47,240 bases of DNA from Shewanella sp. MBTL60-007 (GCF_019654915.1 NZ_BPET01000049.1:1-47240); one strand, 5' to 3'. Shown: positions 1-8,128, counted from the stretch's first letter. Made by a program: numbers and translations. Notes: a model not told the origin generated them from the letters alone.

Positions 1-29
1 ATATTATTGCTTATTGTAGAAATTGACAT
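1..29 (-). CDS. possible start of a gene running off the left edge
   Basis: On the minus strand an ATG at 27-29 is preceded by GGGAG with a 5-nt spacer, a good ribosome binding site, and the frame stays open to the window edge (MSISTISNN). Only nine codons are visible, so the product cannot be named. An in-frame ATG at 63-65 is an alternative but has no clear ribosome binding site. This could be chance. Confidence 0.2.
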
Positions 30-680
30 CTGTACTCCCATGTTCGATGTGCACCCAAGAGGCATAACAGCATATTCGGCTGAACTCCGAATAAGAACAG
101 TCAGCCTAGTTAATCCCACGCGAACAAGGTAACTTTAAATACATTTTAAATCAACACTTTAACAAGTGCTTTACTACGAATCCACTGACTCTTCTGATGG
201 TGAAAACCGGAATTTACTTATTTGTGACGTTATTTGATTCAACTATTGGGAGGAACTTTTTTTAAACAGCCACTTAGCAGTTGTTAACTCTAAATCGCTT
301 TCCTTCTTACACCAAAATAATGCTGAAAATTCACAATGTGGTAAGTAGCTGAACAATAATTACATTGCTAAAAAGGAGACCTATAAGCATTACTTCTTTT
401 GATCATTACAGAACTAAAAAAAGCGAAGGGAGCAGGTCTTGTATTTCCACCACACATTAGGTGAGGTATGACAAAAGCGACTAAAATAGGACATGAACAA
501 ACTTTGACTTTAACTAGCTTTGGGGCAGAAACTTGTATTACCTAAAGTTCGGGACCTGATTTAGGTAATAGTCTGCTGACACGTTTTAGGTCAGCTTCAT
601 GTCTGACGATATGGTTCTGAAATGCCGTAGAGCAGAGATGCGTTAATGCTACAACACTAACGCAACCGCTATTGTAGTGA
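30..680. other. gene-free AT-rich stretch with several inverted repeats
   Basis: No coding region is supported here. The stretch contains a perfect 10-bp inverted repeat ATTACCTAAA/TTTAGGTAAT (537-546 and 560-569), a 6-bp repeat GCTGAC/GTCAGC (575-580, 590-595) and a 7-bp repeat TGCGTTA/TAACGCA (639-645, 658-664) just downstream of the minus-strand gene that ends at 681. The last could act as a weak terminator but lacks a T-run. Function is unknown. Confidence 0.5.
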
Positions 681-1805
681 TCAACCTTTAAGGTCGTATA
701 ACTTCATTAACCGTGATTTTTCTCCATTAAATATGTAGTCATAATCTAGAGTATCTTCAAGGGTGTCTTTTATAAACATCAATTTCTTAATGATCACCCA
801 AGCGCTGTAATTTACAAATGGATTAAGGCCAATAAAATTTCCAGCGTTACCATCTTTTACAGATTGTATTTTATAAATTATTTCAACCTTTTTCCATGCT
901 TCTTCAATATCCCAATTTGATACAAATAGTAGTAAAGATGAAAGTGCCATTAACGGATTAGATTTAAAAAGTGCACTAGGAGATAATTTTTGTGATAGAA
1001 AACCGTCATTCTTAACTATTTTAGAGGCAAGTTTCCGAGTCAATTGATACTTTTCTAATACCACGCTTCGGTCAAAGTTTAAGGTACTTGAGTCATTTCT
1101 TATTATACTAATGGCCTTTTTCACTACAGCTTTCTGGCTTATCTCTAAATAGAATGGATTCTCTTTATAGTATTCAATCAATTTGTAATGAGGATATTGA
1201 TGGCTTAGAGACTCATAAACTTCCTTATCGATATCAAAACCTTCTTTTGAGGCTTCGGTAACGTCTAGGACAAATTTTTCAGAATTTCTTTTAGATTTAA
1301 CATATGAGCTTCTAGCAAGATTGACAATGTGTGGCGAAATATCAAAAAGCTCCTGACCACTTTTCCTCAAATCAAGAAACCATTGCCTCATATCTCGCAT
1401 GTCACCTTGACTGAAAATATTGTTTTCTATCCCAATACTAACTATGACCCCAATTTGTCTTGTTATGGGAGACTTAGAGTTTCTAAAGTCAACTGTACCT
1501 TCATTTGCTACCAACTTTTGTTTGTCCTCTCCATTATAGAACTCACAAAATGGTAAGTGTGCATCAACTCCTTGAGAATTTCTAAATGCAAAGTGAGCTT
1601 GAGATACCGTTCTACCCGTCTTTGCACAAATACCCTCACTAACTATATAACCACCAGTTACATTGCATGCAGGACACTCTACGTCATTTTTTACAAAGTT
1701 TTGAAACGAAACATCTAGAGAGTGAGGACTTTCATTGAAAAGAGACTCCAATTGAGTTACATCTAATTCTCGTTTGTAAGTGTTTGAATAAGCAGTTATT
1801 GGCAT
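681..1805 (-). CDS. uncharacterised 374-aa protein with a putative zinc-binding Cys/His cluster
   Basis: I do not recognise this family. The N-terminal part has C44-x2-C47, C60, H71, H83 and C87, a spacing suggestive of a structural or nucleic-acid-related zinc site. The remainder (about residues 110-374) is charged and mostly helical in appearance, with no signal peptide and no clear membrane segment, so it is probably cytoplasmic. The ATG start at 1805 has only a weak purine-rich stretch upstream. It lies in an AT-rich, gene-poor accessory region next to a broken restriction-endonuclease-like gene and an attC site, so horizontal acquisition is likely. A defence-related or DNA-interacting role is only a guess from context. 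Confidence 0.65.
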   Translation of the reverse strand: MPITAYSNTYKRELDVTQLESLFNESPHSLDVSFQNFVKNDVECPACNVTGGYIVSEGICAKTGRTVSQAHFAFRNSQGVDAHLPFCEFYNGEDKQKLVANEGTVDFRNSKSPITRQIGVIVSIGIENNIFSQGDMRDMRQWFLDLRKSGQELFDISPHIVNLARSSYVKSKRNSEKFVLDVTEASKEGFDIDKEVYESLSHQYPHYKLIEYYKENPFYLEISQKAVVKKAISIIRNDSSTLNFDRSVVLEKYQLTRKLASKIVKNDGFLSQKLSPSALFKSNPLMALSSLLLFVSNWDIEEAWKKVEIIYKIQSVKDGNAGNFIGLNPFVNYSAWVIIKKLMFIKDTLEDTLDYDYIFNGEKSRLMKLYDLKG

Positions 1806-2110
1806 ATCTCATCTCTCAATCTATCTGATTATAAGACCATTTCTTATCAACGATTAAGATACTACTTTGAAGACAAACTGTCGCTCATATTTATTTTCTT
1901 TTTTACTGTTGAATCTAGGTGACAAAAAGAACAAAGTCTTCCATTAATCTCATCCTGCGAAAGTAACCTCTACAAGGCATTTAGGATTAGTAAAACTATG
2001 AAATCTGCTTATCGTGCGTAACTAATAAAGGGGCAAAAGTGTCTTAGAGCGATCACTCTAAGACGTATCTGGACAGAAATCAGTTAGAGTAAGGAGTCTA
2101 AAGCTAGGTC
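1806..2110. other. gene-free interval with a perfect hairpin
   Basis: No coding region is supported. A perfect 9-bp inverted repeat (GTCTTAGAG 2041-2049, CTCTAAGAC 2056-2064) with a 6-nt loop lies between the broken cassette gene and the 374-aa gene. Read on the minus strand it is followed by ACTTTTGCCCCTTT, so it may be a weak transcription terminator. Confidence 0.4.
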
Positions 2111-2160
2111 GTGGGATAAGAAAAAGTATGGTAATCAAATAAAGTTTACCCTGACCCCAC
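2111..2160 (-). repeat. REP/Y1-transposase-associated end-like motif
   Basis: On the minus strand GGGGTCAGGGTAAAC (2144-2158) is followed by an AT-rich stretch. From memory this resembles conserved sequences flanking Y1 (IS200/REP-associated tyrosine) transposase genes in marine gammaproteobacteria. No transposase is present, so it would be a remnant or a non-autonomous copy. It directly abuts a truncated attC-like end. The assignment is recall-based and needs a repeat search. Confidence 0.35.
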
Positions 2161-2186
2161 ATATCCCCTTATCCCCTTGTTATATT
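2161..2186 (-). other. truncated attC-like 5' end
   Basis: Six bases or so after the stop of the broken restriction gene, the minus strand reads TATAACAAGGGGATAAGGGG (2165-2184). This matches the style of the 5' arm of the complete attC at 3079-3183 (TAACAAGGCGC...). No matching 3' arm (GCGTTA type) was found downstream. The site appears truncated where the REP-like motif begins. This is the position expected for the attC of the upstream cassette gene. Confidence 0.4.
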
Positions 2187-2191
2187 CGTGG

Positions 2192-3055
2192 TCAGCTCCA
2201 CTCTCTAGACTTCCCATCTGAGAATATGGCTGTTTTTGTACCTTTATGAAGATATTCAATGACCCCAACTAATTCCTTTGAGTAATCAATATTTATAGGC
2301 ATTTGAATCGGGAGAGATATTGCATACGTCATTTTGTAGCCCCTTAATTTAAGCTTGGTATCTTCACAATACATAAAGGCGTCTTCAAACTCTTCTTCTT
2401 TAGTGAACTCTCCTGATTCACCGTGATGAATGGAGCCAAGCCTTTCTTCAAGTTCCAGTATCGAATACCTTTCGCTTTTGTCTAAATCTTCAACAATTAT
2501 CAGATCATTTCTCATGTTTAGGTTAAAGGGCTTACTAAGGTCTATATCAGTATGTTTTTTTGCCCAATCACCATCAATGAGTGGTGAAAAACTTAAAGTT
2601 CTTGCGGCAGATACAAGTTCCATTTTTATAGCAATTTCTTTTATATATGGATTTCCCTCTGAATCTTCCCAGTCTTGATCACCTTGCTCTCGAACAATAA
2701 GTAAATCTATTTTATTCTGTTATGCCTTTATTTTTGCTCCAGACTGATAGCCTGTTTTAGTGGCAAATATTGCTTTTAAATCTGGAATGTCTCTTGTTTT
2801 ACCTATCAATGCGTCTATTTTTTCAACTGATACTTTAGATGCGTAATCCTTACACTCAATAACCGTTTTATAAGTTATACCTGCAAGTTCATACTCCCAA
2901 TAGAGATCAAACTCCCTTTTTATTCCGCAGTTATCAGTTATCTTTTTATTGGTCTCAATGCAGATGTTCTTCTGTTTTATAAAATCTTCTGAATCTAGCA
3001 AGCCTTGCTGAAGATCCTTTACAAACTACTCGTAATCTTTTCCGTCGTTGGCCAC
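2192..3055 (-). pseudogene. restriction-endonuclease-like (Mrr/PD-(D/E)XK type) gene with two in-frame stops
   Basis: One continuous frame runs from a GTG at 3055, preceded by AAGGAG with a 5-nt spacer, to a TGA at 2192. It is interrupted by TAG at 3026-3028 and TAA at 2720-2722. Ignoring the stops it encodes about 287 residues. The N-terminal half has the nuclease-fold pattern FDLYWEYE followed by VIECKDY, that is D...(E)xK, then KVSVEKIDAL, as in Mrr-like restriction endonuclease domains. The C-terminal half is unrecognised. Both stops could arise from glutamine codons by one C-to-T change each (CAG to TAG, CAA to TAA). The gene sits directly downstream of an attC-type site with the start codon 29 nt from the core, typical of an integron cassette. 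Starts at TTG 3001 or ATG 2623 would give only fragments. Confidence 0.7.
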
Positions 3056-3078
3056 TTTGACTCCTTCAATTAGTGAGA

Positions 3079-3183
3079 ATATAACGCTCCGCTCAGCGGG
3101 AGCAGTTTGGTTGGCTAAAATCTGCGAGGCACGAGCAACAGCCAATCAAACAATAGCGATCCGCCTGCAGCGCCTTGTTATGT
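3079..3183 (-). other. integron attC-type recombination site
   Basis: Read on the minus strand the site starts CATAACAAGGCGC and ends GCGTTATA, like Vibrio-type attC repeats with their TAACAA and GCGTTA ends. Its centre is an imperfect palindrome: TTTGGTTGGCT (3106-3116) against AGCCAATCAAA (3140-3150) pairs at 10 of 11 positions. The outer arms pair imperfectly with bulges, as in folded attC sites. Length is about 105 bp. Orientation agrees with both flanking minus-strand genes: it follows the stop of the 118-aa gene by 8 bp and precedes the start of the endonuclease pseudogene. No integrase is in the window. Confidence 0.75.
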
Positions 3184-3190
3184 TGAAATT

Positions 3191-3547
3191 TTAACAACCA
3201 TGTGGAGTGGCTCTTCCACAAGGTACAGAACCAGATCCATCACCTGAAAATAACATCCCTATAAACCATGCAGCAACGACTATGCAAAAAGTAACTTTGA
3301 ACGCGCTTACCATGCTCTCAATCAAAGCAGCTCCCTTGCTAAGCTCCTGTGTCTTGTCATCTTGAGGGTTCATTACAACAACAAGCAAAAATATGACAAC
3401 AGATGCCCACATGGTGAACTTGTTAATTAAGACGATAGCCAAGACCAATAAAACAAGCGGCCAGGCTTCATACAGCATCGCCAACAAGGAAATTAAAACG
3501 ATTGCTCCTACTACGTAGGTTACTATGTCAAATAGTTCCATATACAT
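3191..3547 (-). CDS. small hydrophobic membrane protein, probable integron cassette product
   Basis: The 118-aa product is unrecognised. It has about three hydrophobic stretches (roughly residues 9-26, 29-60 and 84-101) that look like inner-membrane helices, a charged loop NPQDDKTQELSKG between the second and third, and a Gly/Cys-rich tail ending VPCGRATPHGC. An attC-type site begins 8 bp after its stop, as expected for a cassette gene. The start at 3547 is uncertain: a second ATG lies two codons downstream and neither has a strong ribosome binding site. No function can be proposed. Confidence 0.55.
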   Translation of the reverse strand: MYMELFDIVTYVVGAIVLISLLAMLYEAWPLVLLVLAIVLINKFTMWASVVIFLLVVVMNPQDDKTQELSKGAALIESMVSAFKVTFCIVVAAWFIGMLFSGDGSGSVPCGRATPHGC

Positions 3548-4228
3548 TGACTCAAGGTTACTTCATAGCGCTCATCGTATTCTATGCGGTAATACCAACT
3601 TTGATTCACCACATTATTCTACAGCTTCAACATAACAGCTTATTATATAGCTGCTCGATAATGTTCCGATTCAAATTCAACTTAGCAGCAACCATACCAA
3701 GCCAACCGATTGTTTTATATTGACAAAATGGAAACTTAAGACCAATTTTATTAATATAAAGCCCGCAAAAGCGAGCACCTTGATGTAGAGGTCTCTACAA
3801 TCTTTTACCAATAATTGTAAATTCAATAAGTTATCAAAAAACTAGAAGTTTATCGAGCATAAATCACCCAATTTTGCTCACTTTACTCACGAGTCATCAA
3901 CGTACAATTATAACTGTGTATCTATCTAGTACTTTAAAGTCAGTTCTGAGCGCCCAAGACATTAGAAAATATAAGGCGCTAATGCAGTTCTCCGGTGCGA
4001 AAATTTCTCTCGCTAGCTCGTTTTGGGGCATAAGTGAGTCACGAAGCGCTCCCTGACTCGAAAATGGACAGAAACGTGATAGGACTATTGCACTAACAAA
4101 TTTCCACCTGATTAGAAATAGTATTTTGAAACCTTATACTTGTATGGGTTTTCACCATATACGGAAACGCCCAAAGTTATTAGCTTTGGGCGTTTCTTCT
4201 AACAAACTTGGTTACGACAAACCGAGCT
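3548..4228. other. gene-free boundary region between accessory and chromosomal genes
   Basis: No convincing gene. Short open frames here (for example 3874-4056 plus) have no ribosome binding site and no recognisable composition. Structures seen are a perfect inverted repeat TGTAGAG-GT-CTCTACA (3784-3799) and the terminator at 4164-4196. The minus strand at about 3628-3634 carries GCTGTTATG, which also occurs at about 63-71, but no full attC could be traced around it. Confidence 0.45.
4164..4200. terminator. perfect hairpin terminator
   Basis: GAAACGCCCAAAG (4164-4176) and CTTTGGGCGTTTC (4184-4196) form a perfect 13-bp stem with a 7-nt loop. It lies 33 bp beyond the stop of the minus-strand acetyltransferase gene and is the likely end of that transcript. 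The T-run is short on either strand. Confidence 0.7.
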
Positions 4229-4660
4229 TTAAAGTGTCATATGCAGAATTGGAAAAGGTTTTCCCATATCATCAAGTGGCGAGTGCGAAACGACTTTGAA
4301 CCCCATATGCTCGTAGAAACCTACTGCCTGTGGGTTTTGTTCGTTTACATCGACTTTGGTTGCACCTAACTGCTCTATTGCGTATTGCAGTAGCACCTTA
4401 CCTACACCTTGCCCTCTTGCCTCGTTTAAGATGAAAAGCATTTCAATCTTTGAGTCGTGGATACCCACGAAACCTTGAATTGAATCACTTTCATTTTTCA
4501 CACACCTTAAAGTGACAGCAGGAAAAGCCTGCTCGATGATAATTGGTTTAAAAAACTCAATATCTTCTTCTGTTATGAAGTCATGAGTCGCTCGGACTGA
4601 ATTTTCCCAAACATTAAGCATTTCTGCGTAATTTTCAGGAAGCACATTTTCTACAATCAT
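4229..4660 (-). CDS. yjaB: GNAT N-acetyltransferase, YjaB-like
   Basis: The 143-aa protein is a complete single-domain GNAT acetyltransferase that would use acetyl-CoA, in the cytoplasm. It shows the pyrophosphate-binding motif A as R82-G-Q-G-V-G87, the conserved VNEQNPQAVGFYEHMGF stretch (105-121), and the N-terminal SVRATHDF (21-28) typical of E. coli YjaB, a reported protein-lysine acetyltransferase. Its native substrate is not established by sequence. It is transcribed alone, ending at the hairpin terminator at 4164-4196. Family assignment is strong; equivalence to YjaB is by motif memory. Confidence 0.8.
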   Translation of the reverse strand: MIVENVLPENYAEMLNVWENSVRATHDFITEEDIEFFKPIIIEQAFPAVTLRCVKNESDSIQGFVGIHDSKIEMLFILNEARGQGVGKVLLQYAIEQLGATKVDVNEQNPQAVGFYEHMGFKVVSHSPLDDMGKPFPILHMTL

Positions 4661-4892
4661 CGGGTTTTCTCTAAAGTTGACTGAAATTTATGTGCAGCCG
4701 CGAGAGAGCATTTTACCGACAAAATAAATGTCCGTCCATCTAGCATCAACATTAGTTTTGATTGGAAAAAAAACAATAATCAGCGCTCGTGTGAGTAGCG
4801 AGGCTAACACCGATTGGGGCAAAAATGAGTCTGTATCATTCGACTCAATAGCAACTTGGTCGCCGACGTCAAGCTGCAGGTATAAGCGGCTT

Positions 4893-5372
4893 TTATTGAT
4901 TACTGCTAATCATAGTTTTCTTGCCAGTAAACTCATCAAACAGGGCTTGATGGGCCGCCAATGAAAAGGTATCTCGCCTACTTTGGTATTGCTTAATCCA
5001 GTCAACTAGCATGGACAAGTTGCTGTCTTGCTCTGCTTTAGACGCATACTTATGTGGCTCCCAAGGACGATTTCGAGCATTCGTGACACAATCGTCTATC
5101 GGTAAATTCAAGAAGATAATCTGACTCGCTTTGTACATTGCCATCTCCAGCAGATCTGAATAACAGCCTTCGATGACCCAAGCGTCATGCTTATTAATAA
5201 AGCGAGAAATCTCCCCTGAGGCTTGTTTTAAGGGCGTTCGCTCGGGAGGAGTTTGAGGTAGCCAAGCAATTAAATCTAAGTCAAGGTGTGCAAGCCCATA
5301 ATTCTCGGCCAACTGTCTTGCTAATGTGGATTTACCAGAACCTGAGTTTCCAAAAATTATGACTCTCTTCAA
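4893..5372 (-). CDS. small P-loop kinase/ATPase (adenylate-kinase or topology-modulation-like)
   Basis: The 159-aa protein opens with a Walker A motif, GNSGSGKST at residues 8-16, followed by LARQLAENYGLAHLDLD. It also has a Walker-B-like strand IIFLNLP (about 84-90) and the lid-type arginine region NARNRPW (about 96-102). This layout fits small cytoplasmic nucleotide kinases often annotated as adenylate kinase-like or FlaR/topology modulation protein; the phosphate acceptor is unknown. The start is TTG at 5370-5372, chosen because AAGGA sits 8 nt upstream and the P-loop begins within eight residues. It is a single gene, with 232 bp of non-coding DNA before the acetyltransferase gene. Confidence 0.75.
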   Translation of the reverse strand: MKRVIIFGNSGSGKSTLARQLAENYGLAHLDLDLIAWLPQTPPERTPLKQASGEISRFINKHDAWVIEGCYSDLLEMAMYKASQIIFLNLPIDDCVTNARNRPWEPHKYASKAEQDSNLSMLVDWIKQYQSRRDTFSLAAHQALFDEFTGKKTMISSNQ

Positions 5373-5495
5373 ACGCTAATTTCCTTATTCAGTCTGGTAT
5401 TAAATATGCCTTTTGTCTTCAATAGAGGTAACAACCTAAAACACTCTAATTTGATAGCCCTTTAAGTTACTCGATAATACAGGCATTGAACAGAA

Positions 5496-5528
5496 GGGTC
5501 TTTTGGCTTCTTCACTGCCAAAAGACCC
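5496..5528. terminator. perfect hairpin terminator after the flavoprotein gene
   Basis: GGGTCTTTTGGC (5496-5507) and GCCAAAAGACCC (5517-5528) form a perfect 12-bp stem with a 9-nt loop. It lies 12 bp past the stop of the minus-strand flavoprotein gene. The T-run is weak on both strands, but the stem is strong. Confidence 0.6.
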
Positions 5529-5540
5529 AAGTTTTACTCC

Positions 5541-7217
5541 TTATGGATTATAGCGCTTAGGTGCAATAATATTTTTTGGATCGATAGCTTGTTTGATTTT
5601 TCTCACTAACGCCCAATGGGGATCGTCTGCAGACAAAAAGCGCCGTTGTTGCTCGATATTAAGACGGTATGGAACAAAACCTCGCTCACAACCCCGAATG
5701 AACAGCTCATCAAGGCAACGTTTGGCACTTTCAACCGCTTTAGCATCGCTGCGATTAAACAGCAGTGGGATAGTACTGTCGATGCAGTCATGCCTCAGTG
5801 CCGTCATGGTGATCAGTGGCTCTATGCCATATTTAGGGCAGACAGTTCTTACCATGTCCACAAACTCTCTTATTTTCGAGTTTGATACGGGTATTAAGGG
5901 CGCATACCAAAGCAAACCACAATTATCACGTGCAGGATTGAGAGCTGTAACCGCAGTGGGCGTCTGTTCATTACGCCAGTAGGCTAAGGGTAAAGCGACT
6001 TCACTAGGGATCCCGCGCATAATCAACGTACTCTTTTGCAAAGCCGCAAGTTGACTACGTAAACCACTAAATAACTGCTGAGGTAAGAGGTCAAAAATCT
6101 TAGCAGCCCGCTTCAATCTCTTGGCGCTAATAAATAAAGAACGATTTACGCACTCAACCTCTTTTATACGCTTTGTGATCTGTCGTTTTACAGCTTGAAC
6201 AACCTCATGATTTCCATAAAGGCTTCCAATACAGGTCCATTTGTAAACCTTATGGGAAGCTTGTAATCGTTCAACATACTCTAAATCATTCATATCATTG
6301 TCGTTAGAGCGCTGAACGACCATAGATAACATTCGCCTACAATCTAGAAGGTTAATCGAACCTACGACTCCTGGAAAGTCCTTTAAGATCCCCGTAACTA
6401 GAGTGACTAAAGGCTCAAGATTTTTGTCATCATGACAAAAAAAGTAAAAAGATTCGACGCACTCTGGCAATGGAGCTAACCTAATGGTCATATCTGTCAC
6501 TATTCCCAAGTTACTTTGAGAAAAGAGTCCATCAAGGTAAGGACCCAATCCCCATTTGTAAGAGCTGTCTACGGTTTTCTCTGATGTTTGATCTAAAGAG
6601 TTAACAGCGGAGCGATAGAGAGAACCATCCGCGAGTATAGCTGTTAGGCTGGTTACAGCAGCAAAATGATCTGTGTGTGGGGTGATGCCATAGCCGCGCT
6701 CGATAGCGTTACCAACCAAACTGCAAGTAGGGCCTGCACCGGTAACTGGCACCATCAATCGCAAATTATCACTATCTAACCTATCCCGCAGCTCTTGTTG
6801 TGTCACACCGGGCTGGAGTCGCACAATCCCCTGTTGCGCGTTAATCTCTATTCGCTTAAGGCGGGACAAGTCCAAAATAAAACACGGTTCTGCGTCATCC
6901 ACTGGATTAGCAGAGCCATAACCCCAGTTGTTGCCACTGCTTATAGGATAAAGAGCAATCTGATACTCGCCAGCGAGCCTTACAATAGTACTGATATTAA
7001 GCTCATCAGCGTGTCGCCCCTCCTCTCCCTCAACAGGCAATACCTTAAACGCTCCAGTAATTTCTCTTTCTGCGGCAATGGTATTGGCCCCATAAGTAGA
7101 TTTGGCCTGTAGCGAATCATAGCAAACGACCTGACCAGCGGTAGACCGTAAAACGTGATCGCGAAACGCCTCAGCCTTTAAGGTGAATTTAGCCACACTA
7201 TTATCATTACAAGTCAT
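5541..7217 (-). CDS. FAD-binding oxidoreductase, vanillyl-alcohol oxidase / 4-cresol dehydrogenase family
   Basis: The 558-aa protein has the layout of the VAO/PCMH flavoprotein family. It has an N-terminal FAD-binding domain with SSGNNWGYGS (93-102), GYGITPHTDHF (175-185) and GPYLDGLFSQSNLGIVT (225-241), then a substrate-binding cap, and a C-terminal end IKQAIDPKNIIAPKRYNP. Members oxidise para-substituted phenols, often with covalently bound FAD; substrate and electron acceptor cannot be read here, and no cytochrome subunit gene is adjacent. There is no signal peptide, so it is probably cytoplasmic. It starts 2 bp after the stop of the upstream gene, with GGAGG inside that gene's end, so the two are co-transcribed and probably act together. 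Family confidence is high; the specific function is open. Confidence 0.8.
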   Translation of the reverse strand: MTCNDNSVAKFTLKAEAFRDHVLRSTAGQVVCYDSLQAKSTYGANTIAAEREITGAFKVLPVEGEEGRHADELNISTIVRLAGEYQIALYPISSGNNWGYGSANPVDDAEPCFILDLSRLKRIEINAQQGIVRLQPGVTQQELRDRLDSDNLRLMVPVTGAGPTCSLVGNAIERGYGITPHTDHFAAVTSLTAILADGSLYRSAVNSLDQTSEKTVDSSYKWGLGPYLDGLFSQSNLGIVTDMTIRLAPLPECVESFYFFCHDDKNLEPLVTLVTGILKDFPGVVGSINLLDCRRMLSMVVQRSNDNDMNDLEYVERLQASHKVYKWTCIGSLYGNHEVVQAVKRQITKRIKEVECVNRSLFISAKRLKRAAKIFDLLPQQLFSGLRSQLAALQKSTLIMRGIPSEVALPLAYWRNEQTPTAVTALNPARDNCGLLWYAPLIPVSNSKIREFVDMVRTVCPKYGIEPLITMTALRHDCIDSTIPLLFNRSDAKAVESAKRCLDELFIRGCERGFVPYRLNIEQQRRFLSADDPHWALVRKIKQAIDPKNIIAPKRYNP

Positions 7218-7219
7218 AA

Positions 7220-8128
7220 TTAACAGCCTCCGAAGCTTTGAGTTTCAGACATGCTTAGGGCTTGCTGTTGCGCCGAGTCTCTCAGGAGATTGACCAAACC
7301 AAGATCTCCCATAGATATGTGATCACCTGAGATCTTCTCCTGCAAATGATGAATAAAATCGTCTCCAAACACCAATTCACCGGTAAGCACCGCGCCATCC
7401 GTATCGCCTAAGCTTCGGCAGAAGGAGTAGATCTTTGACCTCTTAGACTTACCTTTAGTTGGCCTTAACTTATAATCACTGTGCTTCATAAAGGAGTTAA
7501 CTAATATTCCATCATCTCCAATTGACTCGTTGATGACTTTCTCGAACGCGCGGTGCCTATCCCTCACTCGGTCACTAATCGGCAATCCATCAAGGCATGG
7601 ATACATATTCGTTCCCAAACTATAAACCGTTTGCGCAACGATAGGGTTTAATGTCCTAGTAATAAAAGGCATAGGCTTGCCCAAATTACTCGCACTATTC
7701 CAGTAAGAGAGAACTCCGCGTATGATCTGTCGCGCATATAACCGGGAAAACAGTTCACCTTTATTATCGACCTCAACAGCAACCATACATGCTTTAAAGA
7801 CATATACTTGTTCACCTAGGTCGGTATAAATGTGACTACCTGAAAGATAAGCGACTAAATTACCCTGCTTAGATATCAGCCATAAATGATCCGAATTTAT
7901 TGCCGAACGATGCACATTAACTTTAGAGAAAGTACTTTCCTTTAAAATTAACCGATGTTCTTGATCTCTAGCATAGATATCTAAAACTAACTTCTGAAGA
8001 TCGGTCACGATTGCGGCATTGATAAGCGGATCTTTAGAAGATGGGTTGTTAATCTCTTCTATTGCGAACTCATTCAACGCACTTATGTTCTCGCCATAAT
8101 AGCCAGTATCTCTATTTCTTAAACTCAT
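7220..8128 (-). CDS. uncharacterised protein, possibly GNAT-like, paired with the flavoprotein
   Basis: I chose the ATG at 8128 (302 aa) because AAAGGA lies just upstream. The frame is open a further 18 codons to 8182 without a good ribosome binding site. The central part resembles a GNAT fold: a strand HLWLISKQGNLVAYLSGSHI, then KACMVAVEVD followed by a helix with SRLYARQIIRGVL, then FITRTLNPIVAQTVYSLG, where the TRT-x-NP and LG-x-x-YP elements recall motif B of acetyltransferases. A clear acetyl-CoA R/Q-x-x-G-x-G/A loop is not visible, so this is tentative. The C-terminus ends in a short SFGGC tail. The gene is the first of a two-gene operon with the VAO-type flavoprotein. Confidence 0.6.
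   Translation of the reverse strand: MSLRNRDTGYYGENISALNEFAIEEINNPSSKDPLINAAIVTDLQKLVLDIYARDQEHRLILKESTFSKVNVHRSAINSDHLWLISKQGNLVAYLSGSHIYTDLGEQVYVFKACMVAVEVDNKGELFSRLYARQIIRGVLSYWNSASNLGKPMPFITRTLNPIVAQTVYSLGTNMYPCLDGLPISDRVRDRHRAFEKVINESIGDDGILVNSFMKHSDYKLRPTKGKSKRSKIYSFCRSLGDTDGAVLTGELVFGDDFIHHLQEKISGDHISMGDLGLVNLLRDSAQQQALSMSETQSFGGC

Noticed and set aside
2430..2678. Serine-rich plus-strand frame opposite the endonuclease pseudogene
   Set aside because: Composition (runs of Ser) is typical of an antisense shadow; the other strand has a recognisable domain.
3620..3720. Possible additional attC upstream of the 118-aa gene (GCTGTTATG)
   Set aside because: The GTTATGT end is present but no TAACAA arm or central palindrome can be paired around it.
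3874..4056. 60-codon open frame on the plus strand
   Set aside because: No ribosome binding site, no recognisable family, and it lies in a region with many chance frames.
5593..5982. 129-codon open frame opposite the flavoprotein gene
   Set aside because: It is entirely antisense to a well-supported gene and its translation has no family features.
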